Made by a program: the position numbers and the translations under genes | Notes under the pieces: generated by a model | Seen by the model: the letters and a program-made list of their open reading frames with translations, nothing else | Told to the model about the DNA's origin: nothing | The model's database searches: none | Part shown: one piece after another, positions 1 to 6,867 of the stretch | Layout: each line of letters starts with the position of its first letter | Position numbering within the stretch: the stretch's first letter is position 1 | NCBI GenBank assembly: GCA_903844785.1 | Contig: CAIMVB010000240.1 | Location: 1-7,874 of the forward strand | Direction: 5' to 3' | Length of the DNA: 7,874 nt | Source: an uncultured Rhodospirillales bacterium | Lineage (GTDB): Bacteria > Pseudomonadota > Alphaproteobacteria > Acetobacterales > Acetobacteraceae

Positions 1-583
1 CCAGTTTGAAATTCGGGATGCCGTAAATCATCCGCCCGCCGGCGCGGTCATGCCGATCATAAATCACCACCTGAAAGCCCAGCACGCGCAGCCGTTCGGC
101 GGCCGCCATGCCGGCGGGGCCGGCGCCGATAATGCCGATGCTCTCCGCCCTTTCGCGCACGGGCTTGGGCGGCTTCACCCAGCCATTCTCCCAAGCGGTA
201 TCGGTGATGTATTTTTCCACCGCGCCAATCGTGACCGAATTGAACCCCTTTTCGATCACGCAATTGCCTTCGCAAAGCCGATCCTGCGGGCAAACGCGGC
301 CGCAAATTTCGGGGAAATTGTTGGTGGCGGACGCCAACTCATAGGCTTCTTCCAGCCTTCCTTCGGCGGTCAGCTTCAGCCAATCCGGGATGTTGTTATT
401 GAGCGGGCAATGCACCTGGCAGAAGGGCACGCCGCATTGCGAACAGCGGGATGCCTGTTCTGAGGCCGCTTCCGCCACGAAGGGGCGATAAACCTCGGCC
501 CAATCGGCGCGGCGGTCGGTCGCGGCGCGCTTATCCGGCTGGTGCTGCGCCAGGCGCACGAATTGCAGCATTTTCTCGGCCAT
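1..583 (-). CDS. gltD: Glutamate synthase (NADPH) small subunit, N-terminal 194 residues; 3' end beyond window
   Basis: This is the beta subunit of NADPH-dependent glutamate synthase (GOGAT). It takes electrons from NADPH through FAD and passes them through Fe-S clusters to the large subunit, which makes glutamate from glutamine and 2-oxoglutarate in the cytoplasm. The reading frame is open from the ATG at 583 to the left edge. It shows the family's N-terminal cysteine clusters: C47-x2-C50-x4-C55-x3-C59 (CSQCGVPFCQVHCP) and C94-x3-C98-x5-C104-x3-C108 (CGRVCPQDRLCEGNC). A Rossmann FAD-binding loop, GAGPAG, follows at 153-158, and a GGRMIYGIP segment at 182-190. Full-length GltD is about 470-490 residues, so roughly 60% is missing. 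An AAGGA lies about 10 bases upstream of the start. gltB, its obligate partner, is not upstream in this window, so it should lie downstream off the left edge or elsewhere. Related small subunits share this architecture (NAD-dependent dihydropyrimidine dehydrogenase PreT, NfnB), but the N-terminal match to GltD is strong. Confidence 0.93.
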   Translation of the reverse strand, partial: MAEKMLQFVRLAQHQPDKRAATDRRADWAEVYRPFVAEAASEQASRCSQCGVPFCQVHCPLNNNIPDWLKLTAEGRLEEAYELASATNNFPEICGRVCPQDRLCEGNCVIEKGFNSVTIGAVEKYITDTAWENGWVKPPKPVRERAESIGIIGAGPAGMAAAERLRVLGFQVVIYDRHDRAGGRMIYGIPNFKL

Positions 584-759
584 TGGGGGAAGTCCTTGGT
601 CGCGGGTGAGCCCAGAACGGCCCCATAACCAAAGCCAATCCCCAAAGCGAGTCTTTTTTGCGCGATAAGGACAGAAAATATGACCTAATTGAGACTAAAT
701 GCTCCTCCTGCGCCTTTCCGTCACCCTGGCGTACCCCAAAAATATGCCCGTTTCGGACT
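584..759. promoter_or_regulatory. Gap between the NDUFA9-like gene and gltD; probably holds the gltD promoter
   Basis: This 176-base gap between two minus-strand genes has an AT-richer patch at about 650-700. That fits a promoter for gltD, because a terminator-like hairpin closes the gene upstream. I could not find a convincing -35/-10 pair: a TATTTT hexamer on the minus strand near 674-679 has no good -35 at 17 bases. No coding sequence with a plausible start and family resemblance is visible in either strand. Promoter presence is inferred from layout only. Confidence 0.3.
738..758 (-). terminator. Rho-independent terminator-like hairpin after the NDUFA9-like gene
   Basis: On the minus strand, immediately after the TAA stop at 760, GTCCG-AAA-CGGGC forms a 5-base-pair stem (one G·T pair) with a three-base loop. 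It is followed by ATATTTTT. The position right after a stop codon and the T-tract on the correct side support termination of the YIP1/NDUFA9-like transcript. The stem is short, so termination may be partial and some read-through into gltD is possible. Confidence 0.45.
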
Positions 760-1692
760 TTATGCTGCCGATGCCCGCTGCCCACCCTGGCGAAACCGCG
801 CCAGATAAGCCGGCACAATCGCCTCTACCGCCTTGGGTTCAATGCCAAGTGCCTGAAATCCCAAAGCATTGGGGGAAACCACATTATCCTTGCCCAGAAG
901 GATCAATTGATCCCGCGTAAGCGGCGGCGTTGGCAGTAGCTCCCCAAGGCGGGCTTGCAGGCGAACGAAGCCCTCCGGCAGGGCGATCATGGGGCGGTGG
1001 CGGCCCGTCACATCCAATATGTAGCGCAGCACTTGGCGCATGCTCATCACGCGCGGGCCGCCCAATTCGAAGATCTTGCCGGCGGCGGATGGGTCCGCGA
1101 GGGCTGCCATGGCGGCATCCGCCACATCGCCCACATAAACCGGTTGAAAGCGCGTTTCCCCGGCGACCACCGGCATGAAGGGCAGCATGGCGGCAAGCCC
1201 GGCGAAGCGGTTGAAAAATTGGTCATCCGGCCCGAACACCACGGAAGGGCGCAGGATAATGGCACTGGGGAAGGCCGCCAGAACTGCCGCTTCCCCCGCC
1301 GCTTTGGTCTGCGCGTAAAGGCTCGGGCTGCCGGCATCGGCGCCAATCGCGGAAAGATGCAGGAATTGCTTGGCCCCCGCCGCCGCGGCCAAGCGCGCAA
1401 CGCGCCCCGCCCCTTCGGCCTGGATGCGCTGGAAATCCCCGGCGCGGCTTTCGAACAAAATGCCGACCAGGTTGATGACCAGATCAGCCCCGGCGATGGC
1501 GCGCACGCAGGAAGCCTCATGCGTGACCGAGGCCGAGATGGGCGTGATCTGCCCAACACCCCCCATGGTGCAAAGCCGCGCGGCGCGTTCCGTATCCCGC
1601 CCCGCAATGCGGATACTATGCCCCGCCGCCGCCAGGCGCTGCACGATATGGCGCCCGATAAAGCCGGCGCCACCAAAAACTGTCACAAGCAT
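760..1692 (-). CDS. NDUFA9-like NAD(P)-dependent epimerase/dehydratase family protein (atypical SDR)
   Basis: This 310-residue protein is of the extended/atypical short-chain dehydrogenase type, in the bacterial group annotated as complex I NDUFA9 subunit family. The N terminus carries the NAD(P)-binding loop G7-x2-G10-x2-G13 (TVFGGAGFIGRH). INLVGIL follows at 73-79, LSAIGA with a Ser at 114, an SDR-like Y126-x3-K130 (YAQTK), and LRPSVVFG at 147-154. There is no signal peptide, and the C-terminal third is the divergent substrate domain. In mitochondria NDUFA9 is an accessory complex I subunit that binds NADPH; the role of free-standing bacterial homologues is unsettled, with quinone- or lipid-linked reactions among the options. 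I chose the ATG at 1692 over a GTG at 1701: AAGGG lies 8 bases before the ATG but directly abuts the GTG, and the protein then begins at the first beta strand. It is probably co-transcribed with the YIP1 gene 43 bases upstream. Confidence 0.85.
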   Translation of the reverse strand: MLVTVFGGAGFIGRHIVQRLAAAGHSIRIAGRDTERAARLCTMGGVGQITPISASVTHEASCVRAIAGADLVINLVGILFESRAGDFQRIQAEGAGRVARLAAAAGAKQFLHLSAIGADAGSPSLYAQTKAAGEAAVLAAFPSAIILRPSVVFGPDDQFFNRFAGLAAMLPFMPVVAGETRFQPVYVGDVADAAMAALADPSAAGKIFELGGPRVMSMRQVLRYILDVTGRHRPMIALPEGFVRLQARLGELLPTPPLTRDQLILLGKDNVVSPNALGFQALGIEPKAVEAIVPAYLARFRQGGQRASAA

Positions 1693-1697
1693 TGCAT

Positions 1698-1705
1698 CCA
1701 CCCTT
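1698..1705 (-). promoter_or_regulatory. Ribosome binding site that decides the NDUFA9-like start
   Basis: On the minus strand AAGGGTGG precedes the ATG at 1692, with its AAGGG core ending 8 bases from the codon. The alternative in-frame GTG at 1701 lies inside this element and would have no usable spacing, so the shorter protein is preferred. Confidence 0.6.
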
Positions 1706-1714
1706 ACCTAATGA

Positions 1715-1728
1715 CGCCCATATGGGCG
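1715..1728. repeat. Perfect 14-base palindrome between the YIP1 and NDUFA9-like genes
   Basis: CGCCCATATGGGCG is exactly self-complementary. It lies 7 bases after the YIP1 stop codon and about 10 bases before the ribosome binding site of the next gene. As RNA it would form a five-base-pair GC stem with an ATAU tetraloop. There is no T-tract, so it is not a standard terminator. It could be an mRNA-stabilising or processing stem between two cistrons, or a dimeric protein's binding site; nothing in the sequence decides between these. Confidence 0.5.
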
Positions 1729-1735
1729 CGAAGGC

Positions 1736-2272
1736 TCAGGCGGAAAGGATGCCCACAGCGAGGCCAATCAGCATATTAAGCAGGATAGAGGCCAAAACCG
1801 CCGAAAAGCCCAGCATCCGCGCCTTCACCGGCTCCACGGGAAAAAGCCTCTGCGCGCCATCAAAAAACAGGTAAAGCGTATAAAGCGCCCCCACCAAGGC
1901 CAGCAGCCCGCCAATGGAAGGCACAATCAGCGCCATTCCGCCCACCCAGGCGCCGGTCGGCGCAAAGGCGGCGAGTTTCATCCCCGCCTCTCCATCGGAA
2001 CGGGCGCCGAAGCGCGCGGCCAAGGGTGCCATGATTTTGCCCATGATCAGCACGCTGAGCAGCGCAATGGCATAGCTGATCGCCAATTCCGGAAAATTCG
2101 GCTGGTTGCCGCTAAGGTAGGTGCCAATGGCGCTGGCGATGGAAGGAATAGCGGCCAAGGGCAGCACATAGCCCGCGAAAACGCCGCCAAGCGTCATGGG
2201 TTCCGCCGCGATGGCTTCCCAGGTCTTGCCGGGTTCCACCAAAAGGCCCTTCGCCTTGGCGATGATATTCAT
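1736..2272 (-). CDS. YIP1-family integral membrane protein
   Basis: This 178-residue protein is made mostly of hydrophobic helices and resembles bacterial Yip1-domain proteins. The short cytoplasmic N terminus carries the family's typical lead-in, a KGLLVEPGKTWEAIAAEP stretch at 8-25. About five membrane segments follow, roughly at 29-53, 62-86, 100-117, 119-137 and 152-176. A loop rich in charged residues (RFGARSDGEAGMK, 87-99) sits between the second and third. No catalytic motif is visible and the bacterial family has no established function; eukaryotic Yip1 proteins act in vesicle trafficking, which should not be transferred here. The start at 2272 is supported by a canonical AGGAGG 7 bases upstream. 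An in-frame ATG at 2335 would add 21 non-hydrophobic, Gly/Arg-rich residues and bypass that site. It heads a probable two-gene operon with the NDUFA9-like gene and is divergent from ampG. Confidence 0.8.
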   Translation of the reverse strand: MNIIAKAKGLLVEPGKTWEAIAAEPMTLGGVFAGYVLPLAAIPSIASAIGTYLSGNQPNFPELAISYAIALLSVLIMGKIMAPLAARFGARSDGEAGMKLAAFAPTGAWVGGMALIVPSIGGLLALVGALYTLYLFFDGAQRLFPVEPVKARMLGFSAVLASILLNMLIGLAVGILSA

Positions 2273-2376
2273 GCCGCTGCCTCCTGCATTTCTTGGGGGG
2301 ATATTGCGCTGGCCTTGGCCGCCTGGGCAAGCCATGGGTGGTGGCGGGCGGGCGCCGCTTCTGTCAGTTTCACCCC
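2273..2376. promoter_or_regulatory. Divergent intergenic region between the YIP1 gene and ampG
   Basis: This 104-base spacer must carry promoters for the two diverging units, one leftward and one rightward. The leftward unit's ribosome binding site, AGGAGG on the minus strand, occupies 2280-2285. On the plus strand I see no strong Shine-Dalgarno before the ampG ATG and no clear -35/-10 pair. Promoter presence is inferred from gene orientation. Confidence 0.4.
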
Positions 2377-3639
2377 ATGGTCGATTCGCTTCCCCGCTGG
2401 CGCGACAAGCGCTTTCTTGTGATGCTGGCGCTTGGTTTTGCCGCCGGCGTGCCGCTGCCGCTTTCGGCCTTTACGCTCAGGCAATGGCTCTCGGAATCCA
2501 ATCTTTCGTTGGCTGCCATCGGCTTCACGGCGCTGATCGGGCTTTCCTATTCGCTGAAATTCCTCTGGTCGCCGCTGATAGACCATAGCCCGCCGCCGCT
2601 TTTCCGCGCGCTGGGGCGCCGGCGCGGCTGGCTGCTTTCCATCCAGATCCCGCTGATCGGCGCCATTATCGCGCTTGGCCAGACCAATCCGGCGCTTGAT
2701 GTCAGCCTGACCGTGGCGGTGGCGGTCGTGGTCGCGTTTCTCTCCGCCAGCCAGGATATTGTGATTGACGCCTTCCGTATCGAAAGCCTGGAAGAAGCCG
2801 ACCAAGGCTATGGGCTGGCCTGCTATGTTTGGGGGTATCGGGGCGCTTTGCTGGCAGCCACCGCGGGTGCCTTGGCCATGGTGGAATTCGCCGGCTGGGC
2901 CTTTGCGTTTGCCGGATGCGCGGCGATGGTCGGGCTTGGTTTTATTGCTGTGGTCTTTGCCGTCGAACCGCCGCGCGCTGATGGCGCTGCGCCACAGGGC
3001 TGGGCGGCGCGGCTACGTTATGCGGTGATTGATCCCTTCGCGGATTTCATGCGCCGCCGCTATTGGTTCGCGATCCTGGCCTTCATCGCCCTGTTCAAGC
3101 TGGGCGAGGCTTTGGCCGGTATTATGACCGCACCGTTTTACCGCCAGCTTGGCTTCACCCGGCTTGAAGTCGCGAGTGTTTCTTCTGTCTTTGGCCTTAT
3201 GGCGACGCTTGCCGGCGCCCTGGCTGGCGGCTGGCTGGTGGCGAAGCTTGGCACCGGGCGCGCCTTGATCCTGACTGGGGTCACGCAAATGCTCTCCAAC
3301 CTTATGTACGTCGCGCTTGCCTTTGCCGGGCATGATATCGGCATGTTGTTCGCCCAGGTGGGGGTGGAGAATTTCACCGATGGCTTGGCGGACGCGGCCT
3401 TTCTTTCCTACCTTGGTATGCTGACCAGTCGCAGCTTCACCGCAACGCAATATGCGCTGCTGTCGTCTCTGGCCGCTGTGCCGCTTCGCACCCTGGGTGC
3501 CACTTCCGGCGTGCTGGCCGAAGCCATGGGCTGGCCCTGGTTTTTTGTGCTGACCACCGCCGCCGCGCTGCCGGCCATGGTCATCATGCTTTGGCTGCTG
3601 CGCCGCCTGCCGCCCAAACCTGAAGGCGCCCCCGCATGA
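2377..3639 (+). CDS. ampG: AmpG-family muropeptide permease (MFS)
   Basis: AmpG is an inner-membrane major facilitator that imports GlcNAc-1,6-anhydroMurNAc and its peptides, released by lytic transglycosylases, for peptidoglycan recycling. In many Gram-negatives it also feeds the signal that induces AmpC beta-lactamase. The 420-residue protein carries the family hallmarks: GFAAGVPLPLSAFTLRQWL (20-38), IGLSYSLKFLWSPLID (54-69), a Gly/Arg loop LGRRRGWLL (79-87) and SASQDIVIDAFRIE (123-136). The rest is a regular run of membrane helices, about a dozen in all. I chose ATG 2377 because it places the first helix as in known AmpG proteins. An upstream extension to a TTG at 2293 would add 28 implausible residues. 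The Shine-Dalgarno is weak. No ampR, ampC, ampD or nagZ is present nearby. It overlaps the next gene by four bases. A different MFS sugar/peptide substrate is possible, but the signatures favour AmpG. Confidence 0.87.
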   Translation: MVDSLPRWRDKRFLVMLALGFAAGVPLPLSAFTLRQWLSESNLSLAAIGFTALIGLSYSLKFLWSPLIDHSPPPLFRALGRRRGWLLSIQIPLIGAIIALGQTNPALDVSLTVAVAVVVAFLSASQDIVIDAFRIESLEEADQGYGLACYVWGYRGALLAATAGALAMVEFAGWAFAFAGCAAMVGLGFIAVVFAVEPPRADGAAPQGWAARLRYAVIDPFADFMRRRYWFAILAFIALFKLGEALAGIMTAPFYRQLGFTRLEVASVSSVFGLMATLAGALAGGWLVAKLGTGRALILTGVTQMLSNLMYVALAFAGHDIGMLFAQVGVENFTDGLADAAFLSYLGMLTSRSFTATQYALLSSLAAVPLRTLGATSGVLAEAMGWPWFFVLTTAAALPAMVIMLWLLRRLPPKPEGAPA

Positions 3640-3983
3640 CCAGCCCCTTCCTGCTGACGCCATTATTGCTGATTGGCAGCAATATCCTGATGACCTTTGC
3701 CTGGTATGGGCATTTGAAGCAGCCCGCCTGGCCGATTTGGCTCGCGGTTTTGGCTTCCTGGGGCATTGCGTTTTTCGAATATTGCCTGGCGGTGCCGGCG
3801 AACCGGATCGGCTATGGCACCTTTACCGGCCAGCAACTGAAAATCATGCAGGAAGTGATCACGCTTGCGGTTTTCGCCGTATTTTCCGTGATGTGGCTGG
3901 GTGAACCCTTGCGCTGGAATTTCGCCGCCGCCGCGCTTTGCCTTTTGGGGGCGGTGGTCTTCATTTTCCTGCCGGTTGAATAG
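3636..3983 (+). CDS. DUF486 (DMT-like) small membrane protein
   Basis: This 115-residue protein has four predicted membrane helices, at roughly 5-23, 33-53, 72-90 and 95-112. It matches the DUF486 family, a half-size relative of drug/metabolite transporters. Conserved-looking blocks are FAWYGHLK (21-28), SWGIAFFEYCLAVPANRIGY (41-60) and QLKIMQEVITL (67-77). Full-length and in the usual size range (about 110-120), such proteins would have to work as dimers if they transport anything; no substrate is known. The start ATG overlaps the ampG stop as ATGA, so translation is probably coupled and the two are co-expressed. That is a hint, not proof, of a shared role at the inner membrane. Confidence 0.85.
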   Translation: MTSPFLLTPLLLIGSNILMTFAWYGHLKQPAWPIWLAVLASWGIAFFEYCLAVPANRIGYGTFTGQQLKIMQEVITLAVFAVFSVMWLGEPLRWNFAAAALCLLGAVVFIFLPVE

Positions 3984-4009
3984 GATTGCCAGGGTTGATC
4001 CCCCCTGCC

Positions 4010-4036
4010 GCCGGGCGTAAGGCCCAAGGCGCTTTT
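4010..4036 (+). terminator. Weak hairpin with short T-run before purH
   Basis: GCCGGGC-GTAAG-GCCC-AA-GGC can fold into a four-base-pair inner stem plus a three-base-pair outer stem with a two-base bulge, and is followed by GCTTTT. This could be a partial terminator of the ampG/DUF486 transcript or a leader structure of purH, whose start is only about 15 bases further on. The T-run is just four bases, so it may equally be nothing functional. Confidence 0.25.
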
Positions 4037-4050
4037 GATGGATTCCCGCC

Positions 4051-5628
4051 ATGACCGATGTGATTGCGCCGCGCCGCGCCCTGATTTCCGTTTCCGACAA
4101 AACCGGACTGATTGAATTTGGCCGTTTCCTCGCAGCGCGCGGGGTGGAGATTCTCTCCACCGGCGGCACCGCCAAGGCGCTGCGCGACGCCGGCGTGCCG
4201 GTGAAGGATGTGTCCGACCATACGGGCTTTCCGGAAATCCTTGATGGACGCGTGAAAACACTGGTGCCGCAGGTGCATGGCGGCATTCTGGGCCGGCGCG
4301 ATTTGGCCCAGCATGTGGCGCAAATGGCGACCCATGATATTGCGCCGATTGATCTGGTTGCGGTCAATCTCTACCCGTTCGAAGCGACTGTTGCGAAGGG
4401 CGCCGATTTCGATGATTGCATCGAAAACATAGATATTGGCGGCCCTGCCATGATCCGCAGCGCGGCGAAAAACCACGCCCATGTCGCGGTGCTGACAGAA
4501 CCGGCGCATTTTGGGCAAGTGCAGGCAGAGATTGAGGTGGCGGGCGGCACCAGCCTGGCCATGCGTCGGCGTTTGGCAGCGGCGGCTTATGCGCGCACCG
4601 CTGCCTATGATGCGGCGATTTCCGGCTGGTTCGCCAAACAGGAAGGGCAGGAATTTCCGGAACGCCTCAGCTTTTCTGGCGCACTCCGCCAGACGTTGCG
4701 CTACGGCGAAAACCCGCATCAATCGGCGGCGTTTTACCTGGATGGCAGCGCGCGGCCAGGGATTGCCACTGCGCGGCAGATTCAGGGCAAGGAGCTTTCC
4801 TATAACAATCTGAACGACACCGATGCGGCCTTTGAAGCCCTTGCCGAATTCGCTGATCCGGCGATAGTGATTGTGAAGCACGCCAATCCTTGCGGCGTAG
4901 CGGTGGCGGCGGATTTGGCGCAAGCCTGGGATCGCGCGCTGTTGTGTGACCCCGTTTCCGCATTCGGCGGCATTGTGGCGGCCAATCGCAAGTTGGATGC
5001 GGCGGCGGCGGAACGCATTACGGCGATTTTCACCGAAGTGGTGATCGCGCCGGATGCGGATGAAGCGGCACTCGCGGTTTTTGCCAAAAAGAAAAATCTG
5101 CGCCTGCTGCTGACCGGCGGCCTGCCTGATCCCGCCGCGCCGGGCATGATGTTCCGTTCCGTGGCCGGCGGGTTTCTGGCGCAATCACGCGATGCTGGGC
5201 GCGTCAGTGAAGCCACGCTGAAATGCGTGACGAAGCGCGCACCGACGGCCGCCGAAATGGTGGATCTGCTATTTGCCTTCCGTGTCTGCAAACACGTGAA
5301 ATCCAATGCCATTGTTTACGCGAAGGGATTGGCGACGGTTGGCATTGGCGCGGGGCAGATGAACCGCGCGGAAAGCAGCCGCATCGCCGCCTGGAAAGGC
5401 GAAGCCGCGGCCAAGGCCGCGGGGATCGCTGAACCTTTGGCGAAGGGTTCCGTGGTGGCATCCGATGCGTTTTTCCCCTTTGCCGATGGGCTCGAAATCG
5501 CGGCATCCGCCGGCGCCACTGCCATTATTCAGCCGGGCGGTTCCATTCGTGATAATGAGGTGATCGAGGCCGCCGATAAGGCCGGGCTTGCCATGGTATT
5601 CACCGGCATGCGGCATTTCCGGCATTGA
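4051..5628 (+). CDS. purH: Bifunctional AICAR transformylase/IMP cyclohydrolase
   Basis: PurH catalyses the last two steps of de novo IMP synthesis: formylation of AICAR by 10-formyl-tetrahydrofolate, then ring closure of FAICAR to IMP, in the cytoplasm. At 525 residues it is full length (E. coli PurH is 529). The N-terminal MGS-like cyclohydrolase domain spans about 1-150. It shows [10 protein letters not shown] (35-44), [20 protein letters not shown] (65-84), NLYPF (106-110) and [17 protein letters not shown] (126-142). Lys69, Tyr108, Asp128 and Lys140 align with the catalytic set described for human ATIC. The transformylase domain has RYGENPHQ (217-224), [18 protein letters not shown] (245-262), the catalytic Lys276-His277 in [18 protein letters not shown] (300-310), and FFPFADG with [11 protein letters not shown] near the C terminus. 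The start has only a weak GGA, 8 bases upstream. It is the first gene of an apparent purH-rmuC-transporter unit. Confidence 0.97.
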   Translation: MTDVIAPRRALISVSDKTGLIEFGRFLAARGVEILSTGGTAKALRDAGVPVKDVSDHTGFPEILDGRVKTLVPQVHGGILGRRDLAQHVAQMATHDIAPIDLVAVNLYPFEATVAKGADFDDCIENIDIGGPAMIRSAAKNHAHVAVLTEPAHFGQVQAEIEVAGGTSLAMRRRLAAAAYARTAAYDAAISGWFAKQEGQEFPERLSFSGALRQTLRYGENPHQSAAFYLDGSARPGIATARQIQGKELSYNNLNDTDAAFEALAEFADPAIVIVKHANPCGVAVAADLAQAWDRALLCDPVSAFGGIVAANRKLDAAAAERITAIFTEVVIAPDADEAALAVFAKKKNLRLLLTGGLPDPAAPGMMFRSVAGGFLAQSRDAGRVSEATLKCVTKRAPTAAEMVDLLFAFRVCKHVKSNAIVYAKGLATVGIGAGQMNRAESSRIAAWKGEAAAKAAGIAEPLAKGSVVASDAFFPFADGLEIAASAGATAIIQPGGSIRDNEVIEAADKAGLAMVFTGMRHFRH

Positions 5629-5646
5629 GACAGGTATCGGGGTAGC

Positions 5647-6867
5647 ATGCAGAACTGGACCTTACCCGCTTGGCTGCCACCTGATGCGGTATTGCCGCTG
5701 GCCATTCTTATTGCGGCGCTGCTGATTGCGCTGGTGTTGATACTGCGCCGGCCCGCACCTGATCCGCTGGCGGGCATGGTGATGGGGCAACTCTCTGCTC
5801 TGGCTGCTGCGCAGGAACGGCAGGCGGAACGTGTTGCGTCCCTGGAAGGAGACATTGCTGATCGCGTCAATAGCGTAGTCATGGATCAAACCCGCGTGCT
5901 GAATGGCGCTGTGCAGGAACAGATCACGCGCATTGCAGCACAAGAAGCCGCGGTGTCGGACCGGTTGACGCAAGCGGAACGCGCTTTGACGGAAGCCCTA
6001 AAAAGCCAGAATGAAAGCCTTTCCGTCGCGTTGAGCACGCAGACCGAACGCATGACAACCAGCCTTGGCGCCACTTCAAGCGAAATCAAGGAAAGGCTTG
6101 CGGTGATTGATGCTGCGCGCAGCAATATTGAAGCGCTTGGTTCGCAGGTGAATACGCTGGCCGGCATTCTGGGCAATAAGCAGGCGCGGGGTGCCTTTGG
6201 CGAAAGCCAGATGGAACAGATTATCGCTGATCGGCTGCCATCCGACGCCTTCACGCTGCAAGCAACCCTTTCCAATGGCAAACGCGCGGATTGCCTGATT
6301 CATCTGCCAAACCCGCCCGGACCGATAGCGATTGATTCAAAATTTCCACTAGAATCATGGCTTGCCTTGCGGGAAGCCACTGACGATGCCACGCGCACCC
6401 AAAAGCTTCGGCAATTTTCAAGCGACGTGCAGAAGCATGTCAGGGATGTTGCGGAACGCTACATCATCGCAGGTGAGACCGCCGAAGGCGCGCTGATTTT
6501 CGTGCCGTCTGAGGCGATTTATGCTGAACTGCATACCTCACTTGTGCCGCTGGTATCAGATGCAACGCGGCGCGGGGTTTATATCGTCTCCCCCACTACC
6601 TTATGGGCAGTGCTTGGTACCATGCGTGCCTTGTTGCGTGATGTGCGCCTGCGCACGGAAGCCGGGCGCATCCGCAAGGAAGTGGATAAGATGCTTGGTG
6701 ATGTTGGGCGCTTGGAAGATCGCACCGATAGTCTGCGCAAGCATTTCGGCCAGGTACAGAAGGATGTGGACCAGATCGAAATCTCGGTCGCCGCTATCAA
6801 GCGCGGCGGGCAGCGCATCGCGGATCTGGAATTGGACGAAACGCCAACACCTATCCTGCCGACATGA
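5647..6867 (+). CDS. rmuC: DNA recombination protein RmuC
   Basis: RmuC limits recombination at short inverted repeats in E. coli and carries a restriction-endonuclease-like core, though a defined nuclease activity is not firmly established. The 406-residue protein begins with a membrane anchor at about 14-34. A long Ala/Glu/Gln-rich coiled coil follows at about 45-170. The conserved RmuC domain comes next: GNKQARGAFGESQMEQII (176-193), KRADCLIHLPN (212-222), IAIDSKFPLESW (227-238), ALIFVPSEAIYAELH (282-296) and VYIVSPTTLWAVLGTMRALL (311-330). A second coiled-coil segment, about 340-385, closes the protein. The Asp and Lys of IDSK fit the metal-binding/catalytic positions of that fold. The gene starts 18 bases after purH, with GGGG 4 bases before the ATG as a poorly spaced ribosome binding site. 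It overlaps the transporter gene by ATGA. I see no truncation; average RmuC length is about 400-480. Confidence 0.93.
   Translation: MQNWTLPAWLPPDAVLPLAILIAALLIALVLILRRPAPDPLAGMVMGQLSALAAAQERQAERVASLEGDIADRVNSVVMDQTRVLNGAVQEQITRIAAQEAAVSDRLTQAERALTEALKSQNESLSVALSTQTERMTTSLGATSSEIKERLAVIDAARSNIEALGSQVNTLAGILGNKQARGAFGESQMEQIIADRLPSDAFTLQATLSNGKRADCLIHLPNPPGPIAIDSKFPLESWLALREATDDATRTQKLRQFSSDVQKHVRDVAERYIIAGETAEGALIFVPSEAIYAELHTSLVPLVSDATRRGVYIVSPTTLWAVLGTMRALLRDVRLRTEAGRIRKEVDKMLGDVGRLEDRTDSLRKHFGQVQKDVDQIEISVAAIKRGGQRIADLELDETPTPILPT

Noticed and set aside
955..1779. Plus-strand open frame of 274 codons opposite the NDUFA9-like gene
   Set aside because: It is an antisense shadow of a clear SDR gene. 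Its translation is rich in Arg, His, Gly and Ala with no recognisable family, and stop-free antisense frames are expected from GC-rich codon bias.
2273..2335. Upstream extension of the YIP1 gene to an ATG at 2335
   Set aside because: The ATG at 2272 has a canonical AGGAGG at good spacing and begins at the family's usual N terminus; the extra 21 residues look non-coding.
2293..2376. Upstream extension of ampG to a TTG codon
   Set aside because: It would add 28 residues before the normal AmpG N terminus, uses a rare start codon and lacks a ribosome binding site; the ATG at 2377 aligns with known AmpG starts.
2269..2805. Minus-strand 178-codon frame covering the 5' part of ampG and the divergent gap
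   Set aside because: It overlaps the strongly supported ampG start and the YIP1 start region. Its composition is charged and low-complexity, with no family resemblance.
3961..5184. Minus-strand open frame of 407 codons opposite purH
   Set aside because: purH is certain on the other strand. The antisense protein is Arg/His/Gln-rich, has no motif or membrane pattern, and simply mirrors the third-position GC bias of purH.
5405..5422. Eight-base inverted repeat CCGCGGCC-AA-GGCCGCGG inside purH
   Set aside because: It encodes an Ala-Ala-Lys-Ala-Ala stretch with GC-rich alanine codons; symmetry of this kind is expected from codon choice and it lies mid-gene with no T-tract.
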